A DNA stretch of 64,000 bases from the NCBI GenBank assembly GCA_016342745.1, contig JAEINT010000001.1, forward strand, positions 186,001 to 250,000, in the 5' to 3' direction. Positions within the stretch are counted from its first letter, which is position 1. Each line of letters starts with the position of its first letter. Positions 8,955 through 18,770 of the stretch are shown in pieces. Made by a program: the position numbers and the translations under genes. A model generated the notes under the pieces. The model was not told the origin of the DNA. It was given only the letters and a program-made list of their open reading frames with translations, and did not search any database. Origin of the DNA: Labilibaculum sp. GTDB lineage: Bacteria > Bacteroidota > Bacteroidia > Bacteroidales > Marinifilaceae.

Positions 8955-9629
8955 ATGGATTTTTTTATCGACAACAATGAGACAGAGGAATTGTTTCAGG
9001 AAATTTTCAAAAAAATTCAAATTCTTCGTAATGGTGAGACTCATCATGAAATGAAAAAATTTGGATTGAATTATCAAAAAGCATTAGGAGCGACTATCGT
9101 TAATCTGCGAGAAATTGGAAAAGAATATCAGCAAAACCATTTGTTGGCACATAAACTTTGGACCAAAGGATTTCGTGAATCGAAAATCTTGGCAAGCATG
9201 CTAGAAGAGCCAGATAAGGTTACCGAAGAACAATTGGAGCGCTGGTTTGAAGAAATGGATTCTAATGAATTATTAGAACAAGCTAGTATGAATCTTTTCC
9301 AGCATTTACCAAATATTCAAGATTTGGTTTTTGATTGGATGAAAAGTACTAATCCTTCGAAGCAAGTTTGTGCAGTTATGACAGTGGGACGAATTGCGAT
9401 GAGAGATTTAGAAGAGCAGGATGAAATGTATTCTAAATTTATTGATTTGTTGCCGCAAAAATTTACGGATAACTACCTTATGAATCAGGTGAAAAGAACT
9501 CTTGGTAAAATGGTTAGAAAAGGAGAGCCACTGGTTACACGAGTTGTAGCATTGGTGGATGAAAGGAAGAAGAATGATACTGACTGGAGTGATATTTGGG
9601 ACGATCTAAAATATGAAATCGAATTGTAG
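8955..9629 (+). CDS. DNA alkylation repair (AlkD-like) HEAT-repeat protein
   Basis: 224-aa soluble all-helical protein matching the AlkD/DNA-alkylation-repair family pattern: a segment GATIVNLREIGKEY, then LAHKLWTKGFRESKILASML, then EEQLERWFEEMDSNELLEQAS. AlkD excises N3- and N7-alkylpurines; this subgroup is poorly characterised and may bind nucleic acid without glycosylase activity. The start ATG lies just after a TAnnTTTG box. It is followed by the BI-1 gene on the same strand. Confidence 0.78.
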   Translation: MDFFIDNNETEELFQEIFKKIQILRNGETHHEMKKFGLNYQKALGATIVNLREIGKEYQQNHLLAHKLWTKGFRESKILASMLEEPDKVTEEQLERWFEEMDSNELLEQASMNLFQHLPNIQDLVFDWMKSTNPSKQVCAVMTVGRIAMRDLEEQDEMYSKFIDLLPQKFTDNYLMNQVKRTLGKMVRKGEPLVTRVVALVDERKKNDTDWSDIWDDLKYEIEL

Positions 9630-9743
9630 TCGTTTTTTTAAGAATTTTTAAGATCTGATATGACTTTTTAATCTAGGAAAAGAAGATTAAAGAAAGTAAA
9701 TTTGAATCATTATTTAAGAATAGATTTAAAGAGAAATATACAT

Positions 9744-10496
9744 ATGAGGTTTACTAAAAGTTCAAATCCTGTTTTAGGCGATAAAATATTTTCCAGTTTA
9801 AGAAACGAAGACTACAGCGAGTCGATGACCGTTAATGGAACGATTAATAAAATTGGATTGTCATTATTTTTTTTGGTAGCTGCAGCAAGTTACACATGGG
9901 GTTTATTTGCTAACTCGGGCAATTCAGCAGTTATTATGCCTTGGTTAATTGGTGGTGCCATTGGTGGGTTAATTTTTGCTTTGATAACTTCATTTAAACC
10001 TGTTTGGGCTCCTTATACAACTCCAATTTATGCATTATTGGAAGGTTTAATGTTGGGTGGTTTATCAGCATTAATGAATTCGTATTATCCAGGAATAGTA
10101 GTGCAAGCAGTGGGTTTAACCTTTGCAACTTTATTTGCGATGTTGTTTGCCTATAAATCGGGATTGATTAAAGTAACGCAAAAGTTTAAAGCAGGAGTTG
10201 TTGCTGCAACAGGTGGTATTTTTATTTTTTACATGCTGAACTGGATTTTAGGAATGTTTGGATTTGGATTACACTTTGCCAACGATTATAGTTTAATGAG
10301 TATTGGTATTAGTTTATTTGTGGTTGTAATTGCAGCTCTCAATTTGGTACTAGATTTTGATTTTATTGAAAAAGGTGCGCAGTCGGGAGCCCCGAAATAC
10401 ATGGAATGGTATGGTGCATTTGGGCTAATGGTAACATTGGTTTGGTTGTATGTAGAATTGTTGCGATTACTTGCAAAGTTGGCAGGTCGCGATTAA
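9744..10496 (+). CDS. Bax inhibitor-1 / YccA family membrane protein
   Basis: 250-aa protein with seven hydrophobic helices, starting MRFTKSSNPVLGDKIF, the typical N-terminus of the Bacteroidota BI-1/YccA-like group. The C-terminal region NLVLDFDFIEKGAQ followed by WYGAFGLMVTLVWLY is the conserved BI-1 end. BI-1 proteins leak calcium or protons and modulate membrane proteases such as FtsH. A longer frame from TTG 9702 would add 14 polar residues and was rejected in favour of the ATG at 9744. Confidence 0.88.
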   Translation: MRFTKSSNPVLGDKIFSSLRNEDYSESMTVNGTINKIGLSLFFLVAAASYTWGLFANSGNSAVIMPWLIGGAIGGLIFALITSFKPVWAPYTTPIYALLEGLMLGGLSALMNSYYPGIVVQAVGLTFATLFAMLFAYKSGLIKVTQKFKAGVVAATGGIFIFYMLNWILGMFGFGLHFANDYSLMSIGISLFVVVIAALNLVLDFDFIEKGAQSGAPKYMEWYGAFGLMVTLVWLYVELLRLLAKLAGRD

Positions 10497-10549
10497 TTTT
10501 GTAATATAGTAAGACCCAAATAACTAAACTACTTAAATAAACGACTCGA

Positions 10550-11764
10550 GTGAATATAGTTGAAGTTTTAGATCAAAAACAACGAGTGAAATTTTTAGAC
10601 ATAGCCAGAATCATCTATAAGAATGATACGAACTATGCATGTCCTTTAGATCCTGAAATTGAAGGGATATTCGATCCTGAAGAGAATTCATTTTTTAAAC
10701 ATGGCGAAGCAATTCGGTGGATATTAGAAGATGAAAACGGGAATGTAATTGGTCGAATTGCTGCATTCATTAACAAAAACAAAGCATTTTCATTCGATCA
10801 GCCAACTGGTGGATGCGGATTCTTTGAATGTATAAATGACAAAAAGGCAGCTTTCATTTTGTTTGATAGGGCAAAAGAATGGTTAAGCACTCGTGGCATG
10901 GAAGCCATGGATGGACCTATTAATTTTGGCGAGAATGATAATCATTGGGGCTTGCTGGTTGATGGTTTTATGCCACAAGCTTATGGAATGCCTTATCATC
11001 AGAAATATTACCAGAAATTTTTCGAAGAATACGGTTTTAAAGTTTTTTTCGAACAGTATAGCTATCATTTAGATAGAACTAAACCATTTCCAGAACGTTT
11101 TTGGAAAATTGCTGAATGGATTGCCAAAAAACCAGGATTTACTTTTGAGCATTTTTCGTACGAAAATTTAGAAAAATACATTCAAGATATCATTACAATC
11201 TATAATGAAGCTTGGAAATTTCATGATAATTTTTCTCCTATCGATCCTGAAGATATCAGGAAAATGGCAAAAGATGGCAAGGGAGTGATTGATGAAGAGT
11301 TTATTTGGTTTGCATACCACGATGGGGAACCAATTGGCTTTTTTGTGTGTATGCCTGATATTAACCAGATATTGACAAAAATGAATGGGAAGTTCAATTT
11401 TTGGAGCAAACTGAAGTTTTTATACCATTTAAAAAAGAAAACGATTAATCGTGCGCGAATCACAATAATGGGTGTTGTTCCTAAATATCAAAGATTTGGA
11501 ATTGAGTCTGCGATTTTTTGGCACATGGATAAAGCCATAAAAGCAAAGCCACAGTATACGGAAGTGGAACTTTCTTGGGTTGGGGATTTTAATCCTAAAA
11601 TGGTGTCGATTTACGAGTCGGTTGGAGGAGTGAAAATGAAGACACATTATACCTATCGACTGCTTTTTGACCCAAATAAGCCATTTAAAAGAACACCTAT
11701 CATCCCTCTGGAAAACAGAGGAAATAAGGCAAAGAAGAAAAATGTAAAGGAAAGTGCAGAATAG
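10550..11764 (+). CDS. GNAT-like acyltransferase-fold protein (Bacteroidota family)
   Basis: 404-aa soluble protein with a GTG start (MNIVEVLDQKQRVKFLDIA). Residues about 55-75 (AIRWILEDENGNVIGRIAAF) and the C-terminal 310-370 region (MGVVPKYQRFGIESAIFWHM, then AELSW-like segment) resemble the central strands and acetyl-CoA loop of GNAT folds; VPKYQRFGIESAI sits where the pyrophosphate-binding loop would be. The substrate is unknown. The C-terminus is highly basic (GNKAKKKNVKE). It follows BI-1 by 53 bp on the same strand and may be cotranscribed. Confidence 0.7.
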   Translation: MNIVEVLDQKQRVKFLDIARIIYKNDTNYACPLDPEIEGIFDPEENSFFKHGEAIRWILEDENGNVIGRIAAFINKNKAFSFDQPTGGCGFFECINDKKAAFILFDRAKEWLSTRGMEAMDGPINFGENDNHWGLLVDGFMPQAYGMPYHQKYYQKFFEEYGFKVFFEQYSYHLDRTKPFPERFWKIAEWIAKKPGFTFEHFSYENLEKYIQDIITIYNEAWKFHDNFSPIDPEDIRKMAKDGKGVIDEEFIWFAYHDGEPIGFFVCMPDINQILTKMNGKFNFWSKLKFLYHLKKKTINRARITIMGVVPKYQRFGIESAIFWHMDKAIKAKPQYTEVELSWVGDFNPKMVSIYESVGGVKMKTHYTYRLLFDPNKPFKRTPIIPLENRGNKAKKKNVKESAE

Positions 11765-11776
11765 TTTATTTATTTT

Positions 11777-11808
11777 TTTGCAAAACGAATAACAATATTT
11801 ACCTTTGC
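11777..11808 (+). promoter_or_regulatory. Promoter of rpmE2
   Basis: TTTG at 11777-11780 and TACCTTTG at 11800-11807 are separated by 19 bp, an exact fit to the TTTG-N19-TAnnTTTG promoter of Bacteroidota, about 45 bp before the L31 start codon. Confidence 0.8.
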
Positions 11809-11851
11809 AGCCTATTGGAAGTAGATTATAAGAAACTTAAAGGATATTAAA

Positions 11852-12103
11852 ATGAGACAAGGAATTCATCCAGAAAATTATCGTCTGGTAGCATTTAAAG
11901 ACATGTCGAACGAAACTGTTTTTATTGCTAAGTCGACAGCAAACTCAAAAGAAACTCTTGAGTACGAAGGAATTGAGTACCCATTGATTAAGCTAGAGAT
12001 CTCTAATACATCTCACCCTTTCTACACTGGTAAGATGACATTAGTTGATACTGCTGGACGTGTTGATAAGTTCATGAACCGTTACAAGAAGTTCAAAAAG
12101 TAA
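11852..12103 (+). CDS. rpmE2: Type B 50S ribosomal protein L31
   Basis: 83 aa, MRQGIHPENYRLVAFKDMS, with the RpmE2 insert and the terminal FMNRYKKFKK. It lacks the zinc-binding cysteines of L31 type A, so it is the C-minus form that many bacteria use when zinc is scarce; in Bacteroidota it is often the only L31. It has its own consensus promoter and a strong terminator, so it is a single-gene unit. Confidence 0.97.
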   Translation: MRQGIHPENYRLVAFKDMSNETVFIAKSTANSKETLEYEGIEYPLIKLEISNTSHPFYTGKMTLVDTAGRVDKFMNRYKKFKK

Positions 12104-12128
12104 GATCAAAAAAAATTACTATACAAGA

Positions 12129-12157
12129 AAAGCCTCGAATATTCGAGGCTTTTTTTT
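12129..12157 (+). terminator. Rho-independent terminator after rpmE2
   Basis: AGCCTCGAAT-ATTCGAGGCT (12131-12150) forms a hairpin followed by eight T residues. Confidence 0.92.
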
Positions 12158-12217
12158 ATTTTTGGTCGTACATAGAATCTACAGAGGATACCTTTTTAGA
12201 TTAAAATCACTACTACA

Positions 12218-13408
12218 ATGAATTATATTCTTTTTGATGATGAGGCGTGGAATGATTTACGTCCATTAACTTTTACTCGTCCTGTTGCGGAAATTCGTGT
12301 TGGAATTCTTACGATTCGTGAAAAATGGGAAAAGCGTTTAAATGCAGGTTTTGGCTTTCTTACTCAAAAATACTTATCTGTAAAATACCAAAAGGTAGTT
12401 GAGGATGAAAATGTGATAATTAATGGATCAATTCTTCCTAATTCGGATTTGATTTCAGCAATCCAAAATTTAAAGCTTGGAGAATATCTTGCAAAAGAGA
12501 ATTTGATTATAGCGGCTAAGCTTTCTGATACTGATGTTAATCTGGTTAAAGAAGAAGCTATATCTGAAAAAATAAAGATAGAATACAATAAGGAGATTGT
12601 TAGAATTGCAATGCCTTACGATATATTTGGTTTAAATGATTTCGCTTTAAGAGAGGATTTTGAATTCTTGACTAAAGGGAGAAGTTCACAAGCCTTAAGT
12701 GATACCGTTAATGTTCTTGGGAAAGAAAATGTTTTTCTTGAGGAAGGAGCTAAGGTTGAGTTTGCTACATTAAATGCAAGCAAAGGACCGATTTATATCG
12801 GTAAGAATGCTGAAATAATGGAAGGTGTTTTGGTACGCGGACCTTTAGCAATGTGCGAAAGTTCAGTACTTAATTTAGGAGCAAAGATTTATGGCGCTAC
12901 AACTCTTGGGCCTTACTGCAAATGTGGTGGAGAAGTAAATAATGTTGTTCTGTTTGGCTATTCGAATAAAGGGCATGATGGATTTTTAGGAAATGCGGTT
13001 TTAGGAGAGTGGTGTAATATAGGAGCAGATACCAACAATTCAAATCTAAAGAACAATTACTCGGAAGTTAAGCTTTGGAGTTACTCGAGCGAAAGCTTCG
13101 CAAAAACAGGATTGCAATTTTGTGGAACTATTATGGGAGATCATGCTAAATGTGGAATTAATACCATGTTGAATACAGGTACTGTAATAGGTGTAAGTGC
13201 AAATGTTTTTGGAGCTGGATTTCCTCGAAATTTTATTCCATCATTTGCGATGGGTGGAAATCATGGATTTAAAGAATACAGATTAAAAGCAGCTTACGAA
13301 GTTGCAGAATTGGTAATGCAACGCCGAGGAAAGAAGTTTGATGTAGCTGAAAAAGATATCATGACAAATGTGTTTGAGATGACAAAAGATTTCAGAAAGT
13401 CATTTTAA
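12218..13408 (+). CDS. GlmU-like sugar nucleotidyltransferase
   Basis: 396 aa. The N-terminal 180 residues (MNYILFDDEAWNDLRPLTFTRP) match the NTP_transf_4 / GlmU-like domain found in Bacteroidota, and residues about 185-350 form a left-handed beta-helix with hexapeptide repeats (GPIYIGKNAEIMEG, LGPYCKCGGE, WCNIGADTNNSN). Such proteins are annotated as GlmU-family, probably transferring UMP or dTMP to a sugar phosphate or acylating it; the N-domain lacks the standard GxGTRM loop of GlmU, so catalysis is uncertain. It ends with its own terminator. Confidence 0.82.
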   Translation: MNYILFDDEAWNDLRPLTFTRPVAEIRVGILTIREKWEKRLNAGFGFLTQKYLSVKYQKVVEDENVIINGSILPNSDLISAIQNLKLGEYLAKENLIIAAKLSDTDVNLVKEEAISEKIKIEYNKEIVRIAMPYDIFGLNDFALREDFEFLTKGRSSQALSDTVNVLGKENVFLEEGAKVEFATLNASKGPIYIGKNAEIMEGVLVRGPLAMCESSVLNLGAKIYGATTLGPYCKCGGEVNNVVLFGYSNKGHDGFLGNAVLGEWCNIGADTNNSNLKNNYSEVKLWSYSSESFAKTGLQFCGTIMGDHAKCGINTMLNTGTVIGVSANVFGAGFPRNFIPSFAMGGNHGFKEYRLKAAYEVAELVMQRRGKKFDVAEKDIMTNVFEMTKDFRKSF

Positions 13409-13427
13409 ATCATAATAAAATAACATG

Positions 13428-13466
13428 AAATGAGTCTTATCTGTGAATGATGAGACTCATTTTTTA
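13428..13466 (+). terminator. Terminator after the GlmU-like gene
   Basis: ATGAGTCT (13430-13437) pairs with AGACTCAT (13453-13460), followed by T6. The hairpin covers the upstream ATG at 13447 of the extended lon frame, which argues against that ATG being the lon start. Confidence 0.85.
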
Positions 13467-13511
13467 TTTTGGCATAGCAATTGCCAACTTAAGACTAGCC
13501 AATTATTTTTG

Positions 13512-13535
13512 GTCGGAACGGACATTTTGTCATTT
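13512..13535 (+). promoter_or_regulatory. Candidate stress promoter element upstream of lon
   Basis: GACATTTTGTC (13521-13531) is an imperfect dyad (GACA/TGTC) about 65 bp before the chosen lon start, with GGTCGGAACG just upstream. It does not match the housekeeping TAnnTTTG box. lon is often under heat-shock control, so an alternative-sigma or repressor site is plausible, but this is inference. Confidence 0.3.
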
Positions 13536-13596
13536 TAATGCGATGAAATACTTGTTTCCAAGAGAAGATAGTAAACAGAATATGACAAGCGAAATA

Positions 13597-16050
13597 ATGA
13601 GTAATAAAATAGAATTCAATATAAGTGATATAGTTTTGTCGAATATGATGGATGAAGAATCAGATTTTATTCCAATTATAACGGATGAGGATGAAAGTGC
13701 TTTGGACGAATTGCAGGTTCCTGACAATTTGCCAATTTTACCTCTTCGTAACACCGTTTTATTTCCAGGTGTAGTAATTCCTATTTCGGTAGGAAGAGAA
13801 AAATCTTTAAAATTAGTGCGAGAAGTATACAACAACAAAGGCATGTTAGGTGCTGTTTCTCAAATTGACTTGAGTGTTGAAGAGCCACATTTTGAAGATG
13901 TATATAAAATTGGAACAGTAGCGCAAATTATTAAGATCCTAGAAATGCCTGATGGTTCTACCACAGTTATTTTACAGGGAAAGAAGAGATTTGAGTTAGA
14001 GGAAATGATTACTGAAGATCCTTATCATATCGGAAAAATAAAGACCTTAAAAGACATTCGTCCTGAGGTGGAAGACAATGAGTTTAAGGCATTGGTTTCT
14101 TCAGTTAAGGATATGGCGGTTAAGGTCATTAAATTATCTCCACACATTCCTAATGAGGCAAGTTTTGCCATCAAAAATATCGAGGGTTCTTCCTTTCTAA
14201 TTAATTTTATATCAAGTAATTCTGAGATAAAACACACTCAGAAGCAAAAATTACTTGAGATTGATGAGATTGGTAATAGAGCCATGAAGCTTTTGGAGTT
14301 ATTGGTTCGTGAGGTGCAGGTTTTGGAATTGAAAGATGATATTCAAACCAAGGTGAAAACCGATATGGATCAGCAACAAAGAGAATATTTGTTGCAACAA
14401 CAAATGAAGACCATTCAAGATGAGTTGGGTGGAAGTCCTAACGAACAGGATGTAATTGAATTGGAAGAAAAGGCAAAAGATAAAAAGTGGACCGAAGAGG
14501 TTGGCGAAATTTTTGCAAAAGAGTTAAAGAAATTGCAACGTTTAAATCCTGCAGCAGCAGAATACTCTGTTCAATTAAACTACTTGCAAGAATTGCTTGA
14601 TTTGCCTTGGAGCGAATATACCGAAGATAATTTTGATTTGAAGCGAGCTCAAAAAGTTTTGGATGAAGATCATTTTGGACTTGAGAAAGTAAAGGATCGT
14701 ATTATTGAACACCTTGCTGTTTTAAAATTAAAGGGTGATTTAAAATCTCCAATTCTGTGTTTATATGGCCCTCCTGGTGTTGGTAAAACTTCTTTAGGAA
14801 AGTCGATTGCCAGGGCATTAGATCGTAAATATGTCAGAATGTCTTTAGGTGGATTGCACGATGAATCTGAAATCCGTGGACATAGAAAAACATATATTGG
14901 TGCAATGCCAGGTCGAATTATTCAGGGAATGAAAAAAGCAGGATCATCGAATCCAGTTTTCATTTTAGATGAGATCGACAAGGTAGGTAGCGATTTTAGA
15001 GGAGATCCTTCTTCTGCTTTATTAGAGGTTTTGGATCCAGAGCAAAATAATGCATTCCACGATAATTTCTTGGAAGTTGATTATGATCTATCGAAAGTGA
15101 TGTTTGTTGCAACAGCTAATAATGTTGGCTCAATATCAGCACCACTTCGCGATCGTATGGAAATGATTGATGTAAGTGGATACATTCAAGAGGAGAAAGT
15201 AGAAATTGCAAAACGTCACTTGATTCCAAAACAAATGGAAAATCATGGAATTACTTCGAAAGATGTGAAAATATCTAAAGAGGTTATTTCTGAGGTGATC
15301 GATAAATATACTCGTGAATCGGGGGTTAGATCTTTGGATCAACGATTGGCTAAAATCATGAGAAGAATTGCCCGTAAGGTTGCAATGGACGATAAATATG
15401 AGGTTTCTATTAGCGTAGAAGACTTAAAAGAATTGTTGGGAGCTAAGATGTTTAGCCGTGAGAAATATCAAGGTAACGAGTTTGCTGGTGTGGTTACAGG
15501 TTTAGCTTGGACATCGGTAGGTGGAGAAATCTTGTTTATTGAGTCTAGTTTATCAGCAGGAAAAGGAAAATTAACCTTGACTGGTAATTTAGGTGACGTG
15601 ATGAAAGAATCTGCTTTGCTTGCTCAGGAATATTTAAGAGCACATTGCGATGATTTAGGTATTCGAAAGGAAGCATTTGATGAGTGGAATTTACATGTTC
15701 ACGTTCCAGAGGGAGCCATTCCAAAAGATGGACCTTCGGCTGGTGTAACAATGGTTACTGCTATGGCTTCAATTTTTACCCAGCGTAAAGTGAAGAAAAA
15801 TTTAGCCATGACTGGTGAAATCACTCTTCGAGGTAAAGTATTGCCTGTAGGTGGAATCAAGGAAAAAATCCTTGCCGCTAAGAGAGCTGGTATTAAGGAG
15901 ATTATTCTTTGTAATCAGAACCAAAAAGACATTGAGGAGATTAAAGATATTTACATTAAAGGCTTGAAATTCCATTTTGTTAATGACATTATGGAGGTGC
16001 TAGATATTGCTTTGATGAAGCAAAAAGTAAATGCTCCTTTAAAAATATAA
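13597..16050 (+). CDS. lon: Lon protease, ATP-dependent
   Basis: LonA degrades misfolded and regulatory proteins in the cytoplasm. From the chosen start [10 protein letters not shown] it is 817 aa, the usual length. The N-terminal LAN domain begins at [15 protein letters not shown], a central coiled coil includes [15 protein letters not shown], Walker A is GPPGVGKTS near residue 391, Walker B is VFILDEID near 454, and the protease domain carries the catalytic Ser in [11 protein letters not shown] (about 713) with Lys in GGIKEK (about 755). The frame opens at 13447, but that ATG lies in the preceding terminator hairpin. ATGs at 13543, 13582 and 13597 are all possible. Confidence 0.95.
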   Translation: MSNKIEFNISDIVLSNMMDEESDFIPIITDEDESALDELQVPDNLPILPLRNTVLFPGVVIPISVGREKSLKLVREVYNNKGMLGAVSQIDLSVEEPHFEDVYKIGTVAQIIKILEMPDGSTTVILQGKKRFELEEMITEDPYHIGKIKTLKDIRPEVEDNEFKALVSSVKDMAVKVIKLSPHIPNEASFAIKNIEGSSFLINFISSNSEIKHTQKQKLLEIDEIGNRAMKLLELLVREVQVLELKDDIQTKVKTDMDQQQREYLLQQQMKTIQDELGGSPNEQDVIELEEKAKDKKWTEEVGEIFAKELKKLQRLNPAAAEYSVQLNYLQELLDLPWSEYTEDNFDLKRAQKVLDEDHFGLEKVKDRIIEHLAVLKLKGDLKSPILCLYGPPGVGKTSLGKSIARALDRKYVRMSLGGLHDESEIRGHRKTYIGAMPGRIIQGMKKAGSSNPVFILDEIDKVGSDFRGDPSSALLEVLDPEQNNAFHDNFLEVDYDLSKVMFVATANNVGSISAPLRDRMEMIDVSGYIQEEKVEIAKRHLIPKQMENHGITSKDVKISKEVISEVIDKYTRESGVRSLDQRLAKIMRRIARKVAMDDKYEVSISVEDLKELLGAKMFSREKYQGNEFAGVVTGLAWTSVGGEILFIESSLSAGKGKLTLTGNLGDVMKESALLAQEYLRAHCDDLGIRKEAFDEWNLHVHVPEGAIPKDGPSAGVTMVTAMASIFTQRKVKKNLAMTGEITLRGKVLPVGGIKEKILAAKRAGIKEIILCNQNQKDIEEIKDIYIKGLKFHFVNDIMEVLDIALMKQKVNAPLKI

Positions 16051-16068
16051 TGGATTGAAAAATTAAGG

Positions 16069-16097
16069 AAAGGCTTTCGAAAGAAAGCCTTTTTTTA
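16069..16097 (+). terminator. Terminator after lon
   Basis: AAAGGCTTTC-GAAA-GAAAGCCTTT (16069-16092) with a following T-run ends the lon transcript 19 bp after its stop. Confidence 0.92.
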
Positions 16098-16175
16098 TTT
16101 TGGTTTATTGATACCGTAAAATTTCTTACTTTTAAACAGAATCTACATTTTACAAACAAAATTGTTTGCCTAATT

Positions 16176-17276
16176 ATGAATGAAAAAGGAAAATATTTTA
16201 TTGTCGCCCTTGGTTTAATCTTATTGGGGCTTCTGTTTTGGTATTTCAGTAATATTGTAGCTTATGTTTTAATTTCGGTCGTTCTCTCCTTTATTGGGCG
16301 TCCGGTTGTTAATTTTCTGAATGGATTGAAAATTAAAAAATGGCAGGTTCCGTCTGCTTTGTCGGCAGGTGTAACCTTACTTTTGTTATGGTTTATAATG
16401 ATCATGTTCTTCAGAACATTTATACCAATGGTAGCCTCTCAGGCACAGGATTTATCCAATATTGATGTAAATGCTGCTGCTCAAAGTTTAGAAGAGCCAA
16501 TTCAGAAATTAGAAAGCTTAGTTGTAAAATATTCTGCCGATGGCGAAGCCTTTAATTTAAAAGCTGTCTTAGTCGAAAATATCACATCATTTGTGAAGAT
16601 ATCTGATGTTTCTTCTATTTTTGGTTCGCTTGCAGGTACGCTTGGAAATATATTTATTGCCCTGTTTTCGATCTCTTTCATCACCTTCTTTTTTCTGAAA
16701 GACAGTAGTTTGTTTACTGGTGGAGTTGTGCTTATGGTTCCTGCTAAGCACGAAGAAGGAGTTATGCATGTGTTAGAGTCGATTAAGAATCTTTTGATGC
16801 GTTATTTTGTCGGCTTGTTTTTCGAAGTAATTCTCGTAGGATTCATGGTAACCATTGGCTTAACCATTGTAGGCTTGCCATTTGGAACAGCTGTTGTTAT
16901 TGGTTTGTTTGCTGGTATGATGAATGTGATTCCTTATATTGGCCCGATTATAGGTGCATGTTTTGGTATGATCATTGGAATTGCTACGAATTTAGATGTT
17001 GATTTTTATGCTGAAATTCTTCCATTGCTTGGGTATATGGCTATTGTGTTTGCTGTAGTTCAGGTAATCGATAACATTTTGTTTCAACCTTTGATCTATT
17101 CAAATAGCGTTAATGCACATCCGTTAGAGATATTTATTGTAATCATTATGGCTGGTAGCATGGCTGGTATTTTGGGAATGGTTTTAGCCATACCCACTTA
17201 TACATTGATTCGTGTTATTGCAAAAGAGTTTTTTAATAAATATCGATTCGTCAAAAAATTGACGGAGAAAATTTAA
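16176..17276 (+). CDS. AI-2E family transporter (PerM/YdiK-like)
   Basis: 366-aa membrane protein of the PerM/AI-2E transporter family. It has paired N-terminal helices (YFIVALGLILLGLLFWYF), a soluble coiled segment at about residues 90-140, and six more helices with the conserved LPFGTAVVIGLFAGMMNVIPYIGP loop region and the terminal LGMVLAIPTYTLIRV. Despite the family name, members transport varied substrates including sodium/protons; no substrate can be given. The lipoprotein gene follows 20 bp downstream. Confidence 0.87.
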   Translation: MNEKGKYFIVALGLILLGLLFWYFSNIVAYVLISVVLSFIGRPVVNFLNGLKIKKWQVPSALSAGVTLLLLWFIMIMFFRTFIPMVASQAQDLSNIDVNAAAQSLEEPIQKLESLVVKYSADGEAFNLKAVLVENITSFVKISDVSSIFGSLAGTLGNIFIALFSISFITFFFLKDSSLFTGGVVLMVPAKHEEGVMHVLESIKNLLMRYFVGLFFEVILVGFMVTIGLTIVGLPFGTAVVIGLFAGMMNVIPYIGPIIGACFGMIIGIATNLDVDFYAEILPLLGYMAIVFAVVQVIDNILFQPLIYSNSVNAHPLEIFIVIIMAGSMAGILGMVLAIPTYTLIRVIAKEFFNKYRFVKKLTEKI

Positions 17277-17296
17277 TTTTTGCAAAAAGGATATAA

Positions 17297-17728
17297 ATGA
17301 AAAAAAACAATCAGTTTTTTAAGGTTTTATTAGTGATCATAGCTAGTTTAGTATTTTCATCTTGCGATACTGAAAGTATGAAAAAAATTCCTGTAGATCA
17401 ATTTGTTGGTAATTGGGAATTGCAAGGAAGATCGATGTTAGATGGAATTAGAGTATCGATTAATAAAACGGAAAGTGGCGCATTGCTTGGTAAGATTACT
17501 GAGATTAACCAAAATAAATATGTGAATTTCTTTATGAAACCTGGTGATGTTTTGGTTAGTAAAATTAAAAGGTCTTCCAATTCTGAATTTAGGTTAACAG
17601 AAAAGAAGATAGGTAGCGATTTGTTTTCAACTTATGGATTGGGTACGAGTAAAGAATTTAAAGTCGAATTTATCGATAAAAATACAATCAAATTAGGATC
17701 GAGTATTGTTTATAAGAGGATTAAATGA
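17297..17728 (+). CDS. Small lipoprotein of unknown function
   Basis: 143 aa with an SPII signal peptide (MKKNNQFFKVLLVIIASLVFSSC, lipobox SSC at Cys23). The rest is beta-rich: GNWELQGRS and SGALLGKITEINQNKY recall small lipocalin-like or DUF-type domains, but no family is recognised. It lies 20 bp after the AI-2E transporter gene and before a strong bidirectional terminator, so the two are probably one operon. Confidence 0.75.
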   Translation: MKKNNQFFKVLLVIIASLVFSSCDTESMKKIPVDQFVGNWELQGRSMLDGIRVSINKTESGALLGKITEINQNKYVNFFMKPGDVLVSKIKRSSNSEFRLTEKKIGSDLFSTYGLGTSKEFKVEFIDKNTIKLGSSIVYKRIK

Positions 17729-17749
17729 TTTGGAGATCATAAATATTAT

Positions 17750-17786
17750 AAAAAAATCCTGATTCGTAAGTGAATCAGGATTTTTT
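17750..17786. terminator. Bidirectional terminator between convergent genes
   Basis: AAAAATCCTGATTC and GAATCAGGATTTTT form a long stem with A-run and T-run on either side, serving the lipoprotein gene on the plus strand and the SDR gene on the minus strand. Confidence 0.9.
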
Positions 17787-17816
17787 ATGTGAATGACTAT
17801 AAGTCAGATGCTAATT

Positions 17817-18734
17817 TTATATGCTCGAAGCTGCAAAGTGCTTTTTAAGGATATTAAGTTCCTCTTCAAAACCTAAATTTTCACCTTCGTATAATTTCAT
17901 GATTCTTTCATCTTTAGCAATCAATTGTTGAGGTAACTCCAAATGTTGATTGGTGAAAATCATTTCCATGTCTGGATTTTGAGTTTGCATTATCTCAACT
18001 AGATCCATAATTGATTTGTTGTGTTCCGATAGGTTGTACACGCCAGAATCTAATTTTCCACCCAATAAATTAGCCAATATATTTGTTGTTTTATCGAGAG
18101 AGATAAAAGGACGTTTTTGATTTCCACTTCCATGAATAGAGATGCGTCCAACAAAATGGGAATCGAATAGTAGGCTATTTAAAATTTCTTTCATGTTCAT
18201 GCTTACACCATATCCGAAAACATTACCCAAACGAATAATTTGCGTATTTACTTTCGACATAATGCGTTCAACATGTTGTTCGCCTCTTAATTTTGAGCTT
18301 CCTAAGGAAGTTGATGGTTCTGGGTTTGTATAAACATTAAATTCATCATCGGAATACCCATAAACAGCTGTAGAACTAACATAAACCAATTGTTTTACAT
18401 TACTTTCTTCTATAGCGTATACCAATTCGGCTGTTCCCCAATTGTTAACCTGTTCGTGAAGGTGATGAAGCTTATCGCTGTCCGTATTTTCAGCAGCAAG
18501 ATGATAAACCACGTCAACATCTTTTACAATTTTATCAAGTGTTCTTGAATCTAAAAGTTCTCCCTTTACAAAGGTTAATTTGCCAGGTTTTATTTGTGAG
18601 TGTAAAAACAAATTGAAATTAGCCTGATGCAAATTATCGAGTACAATAATTTCTTTCACTTCAGGATTCTGGTTCAATTTTATGCATAGCTCGGTTCCAA
18701 TGTATCCCGCACCACCTGTTACTAATACTCTCAT
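17817..18734 (-). CDS. NAD(P)-dependent epimerase/dehydratase-like SDR lacking the catalytic Tyr
   Basis: 305-aa extended short-chain dehydrogenase/reductase. The Rossmann glycine motif is GGAGYIG (residues 7-13), followed by VDVVYHLAA and the YVSSTAVYG strand. Where the family has YxxxK, this protein has L144-GSS-K148 (STSLGSSKLRGE); the codon is TTA, so the catalytic tyrosine is absent while the lysine and the KLRGE context remain. It may bind NAD(P) and a nucleotide sugar without the usual chemistry, or use another residue. The CysH gene lies 36 bp upstream on the same strand, so they may be cotranscribed. Confidence 0.83.
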   Translation of the reverse strand: MRVLVTGGAGYIGTELCIKLNQNPEVKEIIVLDNLHQANFNLFLHSQIKPGKLTFVKGELLDSRTLDKIVKDVDVVYHLAAENTDSDKLHHLHEQVNNWGTAELVYAIEESNVKQLVYVSSTAVYGYSDDEFNVYTNPEPSTSLGSSKLRGEQHVERIMSKVNTQIIRLGNVFGYGVSMNMKEILNSLLFDSHFVGRISIHGSGNQKRPFISLDKTTNILANLLGGKLDSGVYNLSEHNKSIMDLVEIMQTQNPDMEMIFTNQHLELPQQLIAKDERIMKLYEGENLGFEEELNILKKHFAASSI

Positions 18735-18770
18735 TGTGTGTGTATTTTAATTTCGACTCGCGATCTAAAT

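Noticed and set aside
9702-9743. TTG start extending the BI-1 gene
   Set aside because: Adds polar residues not seen in the family; ATG 9744 fits.
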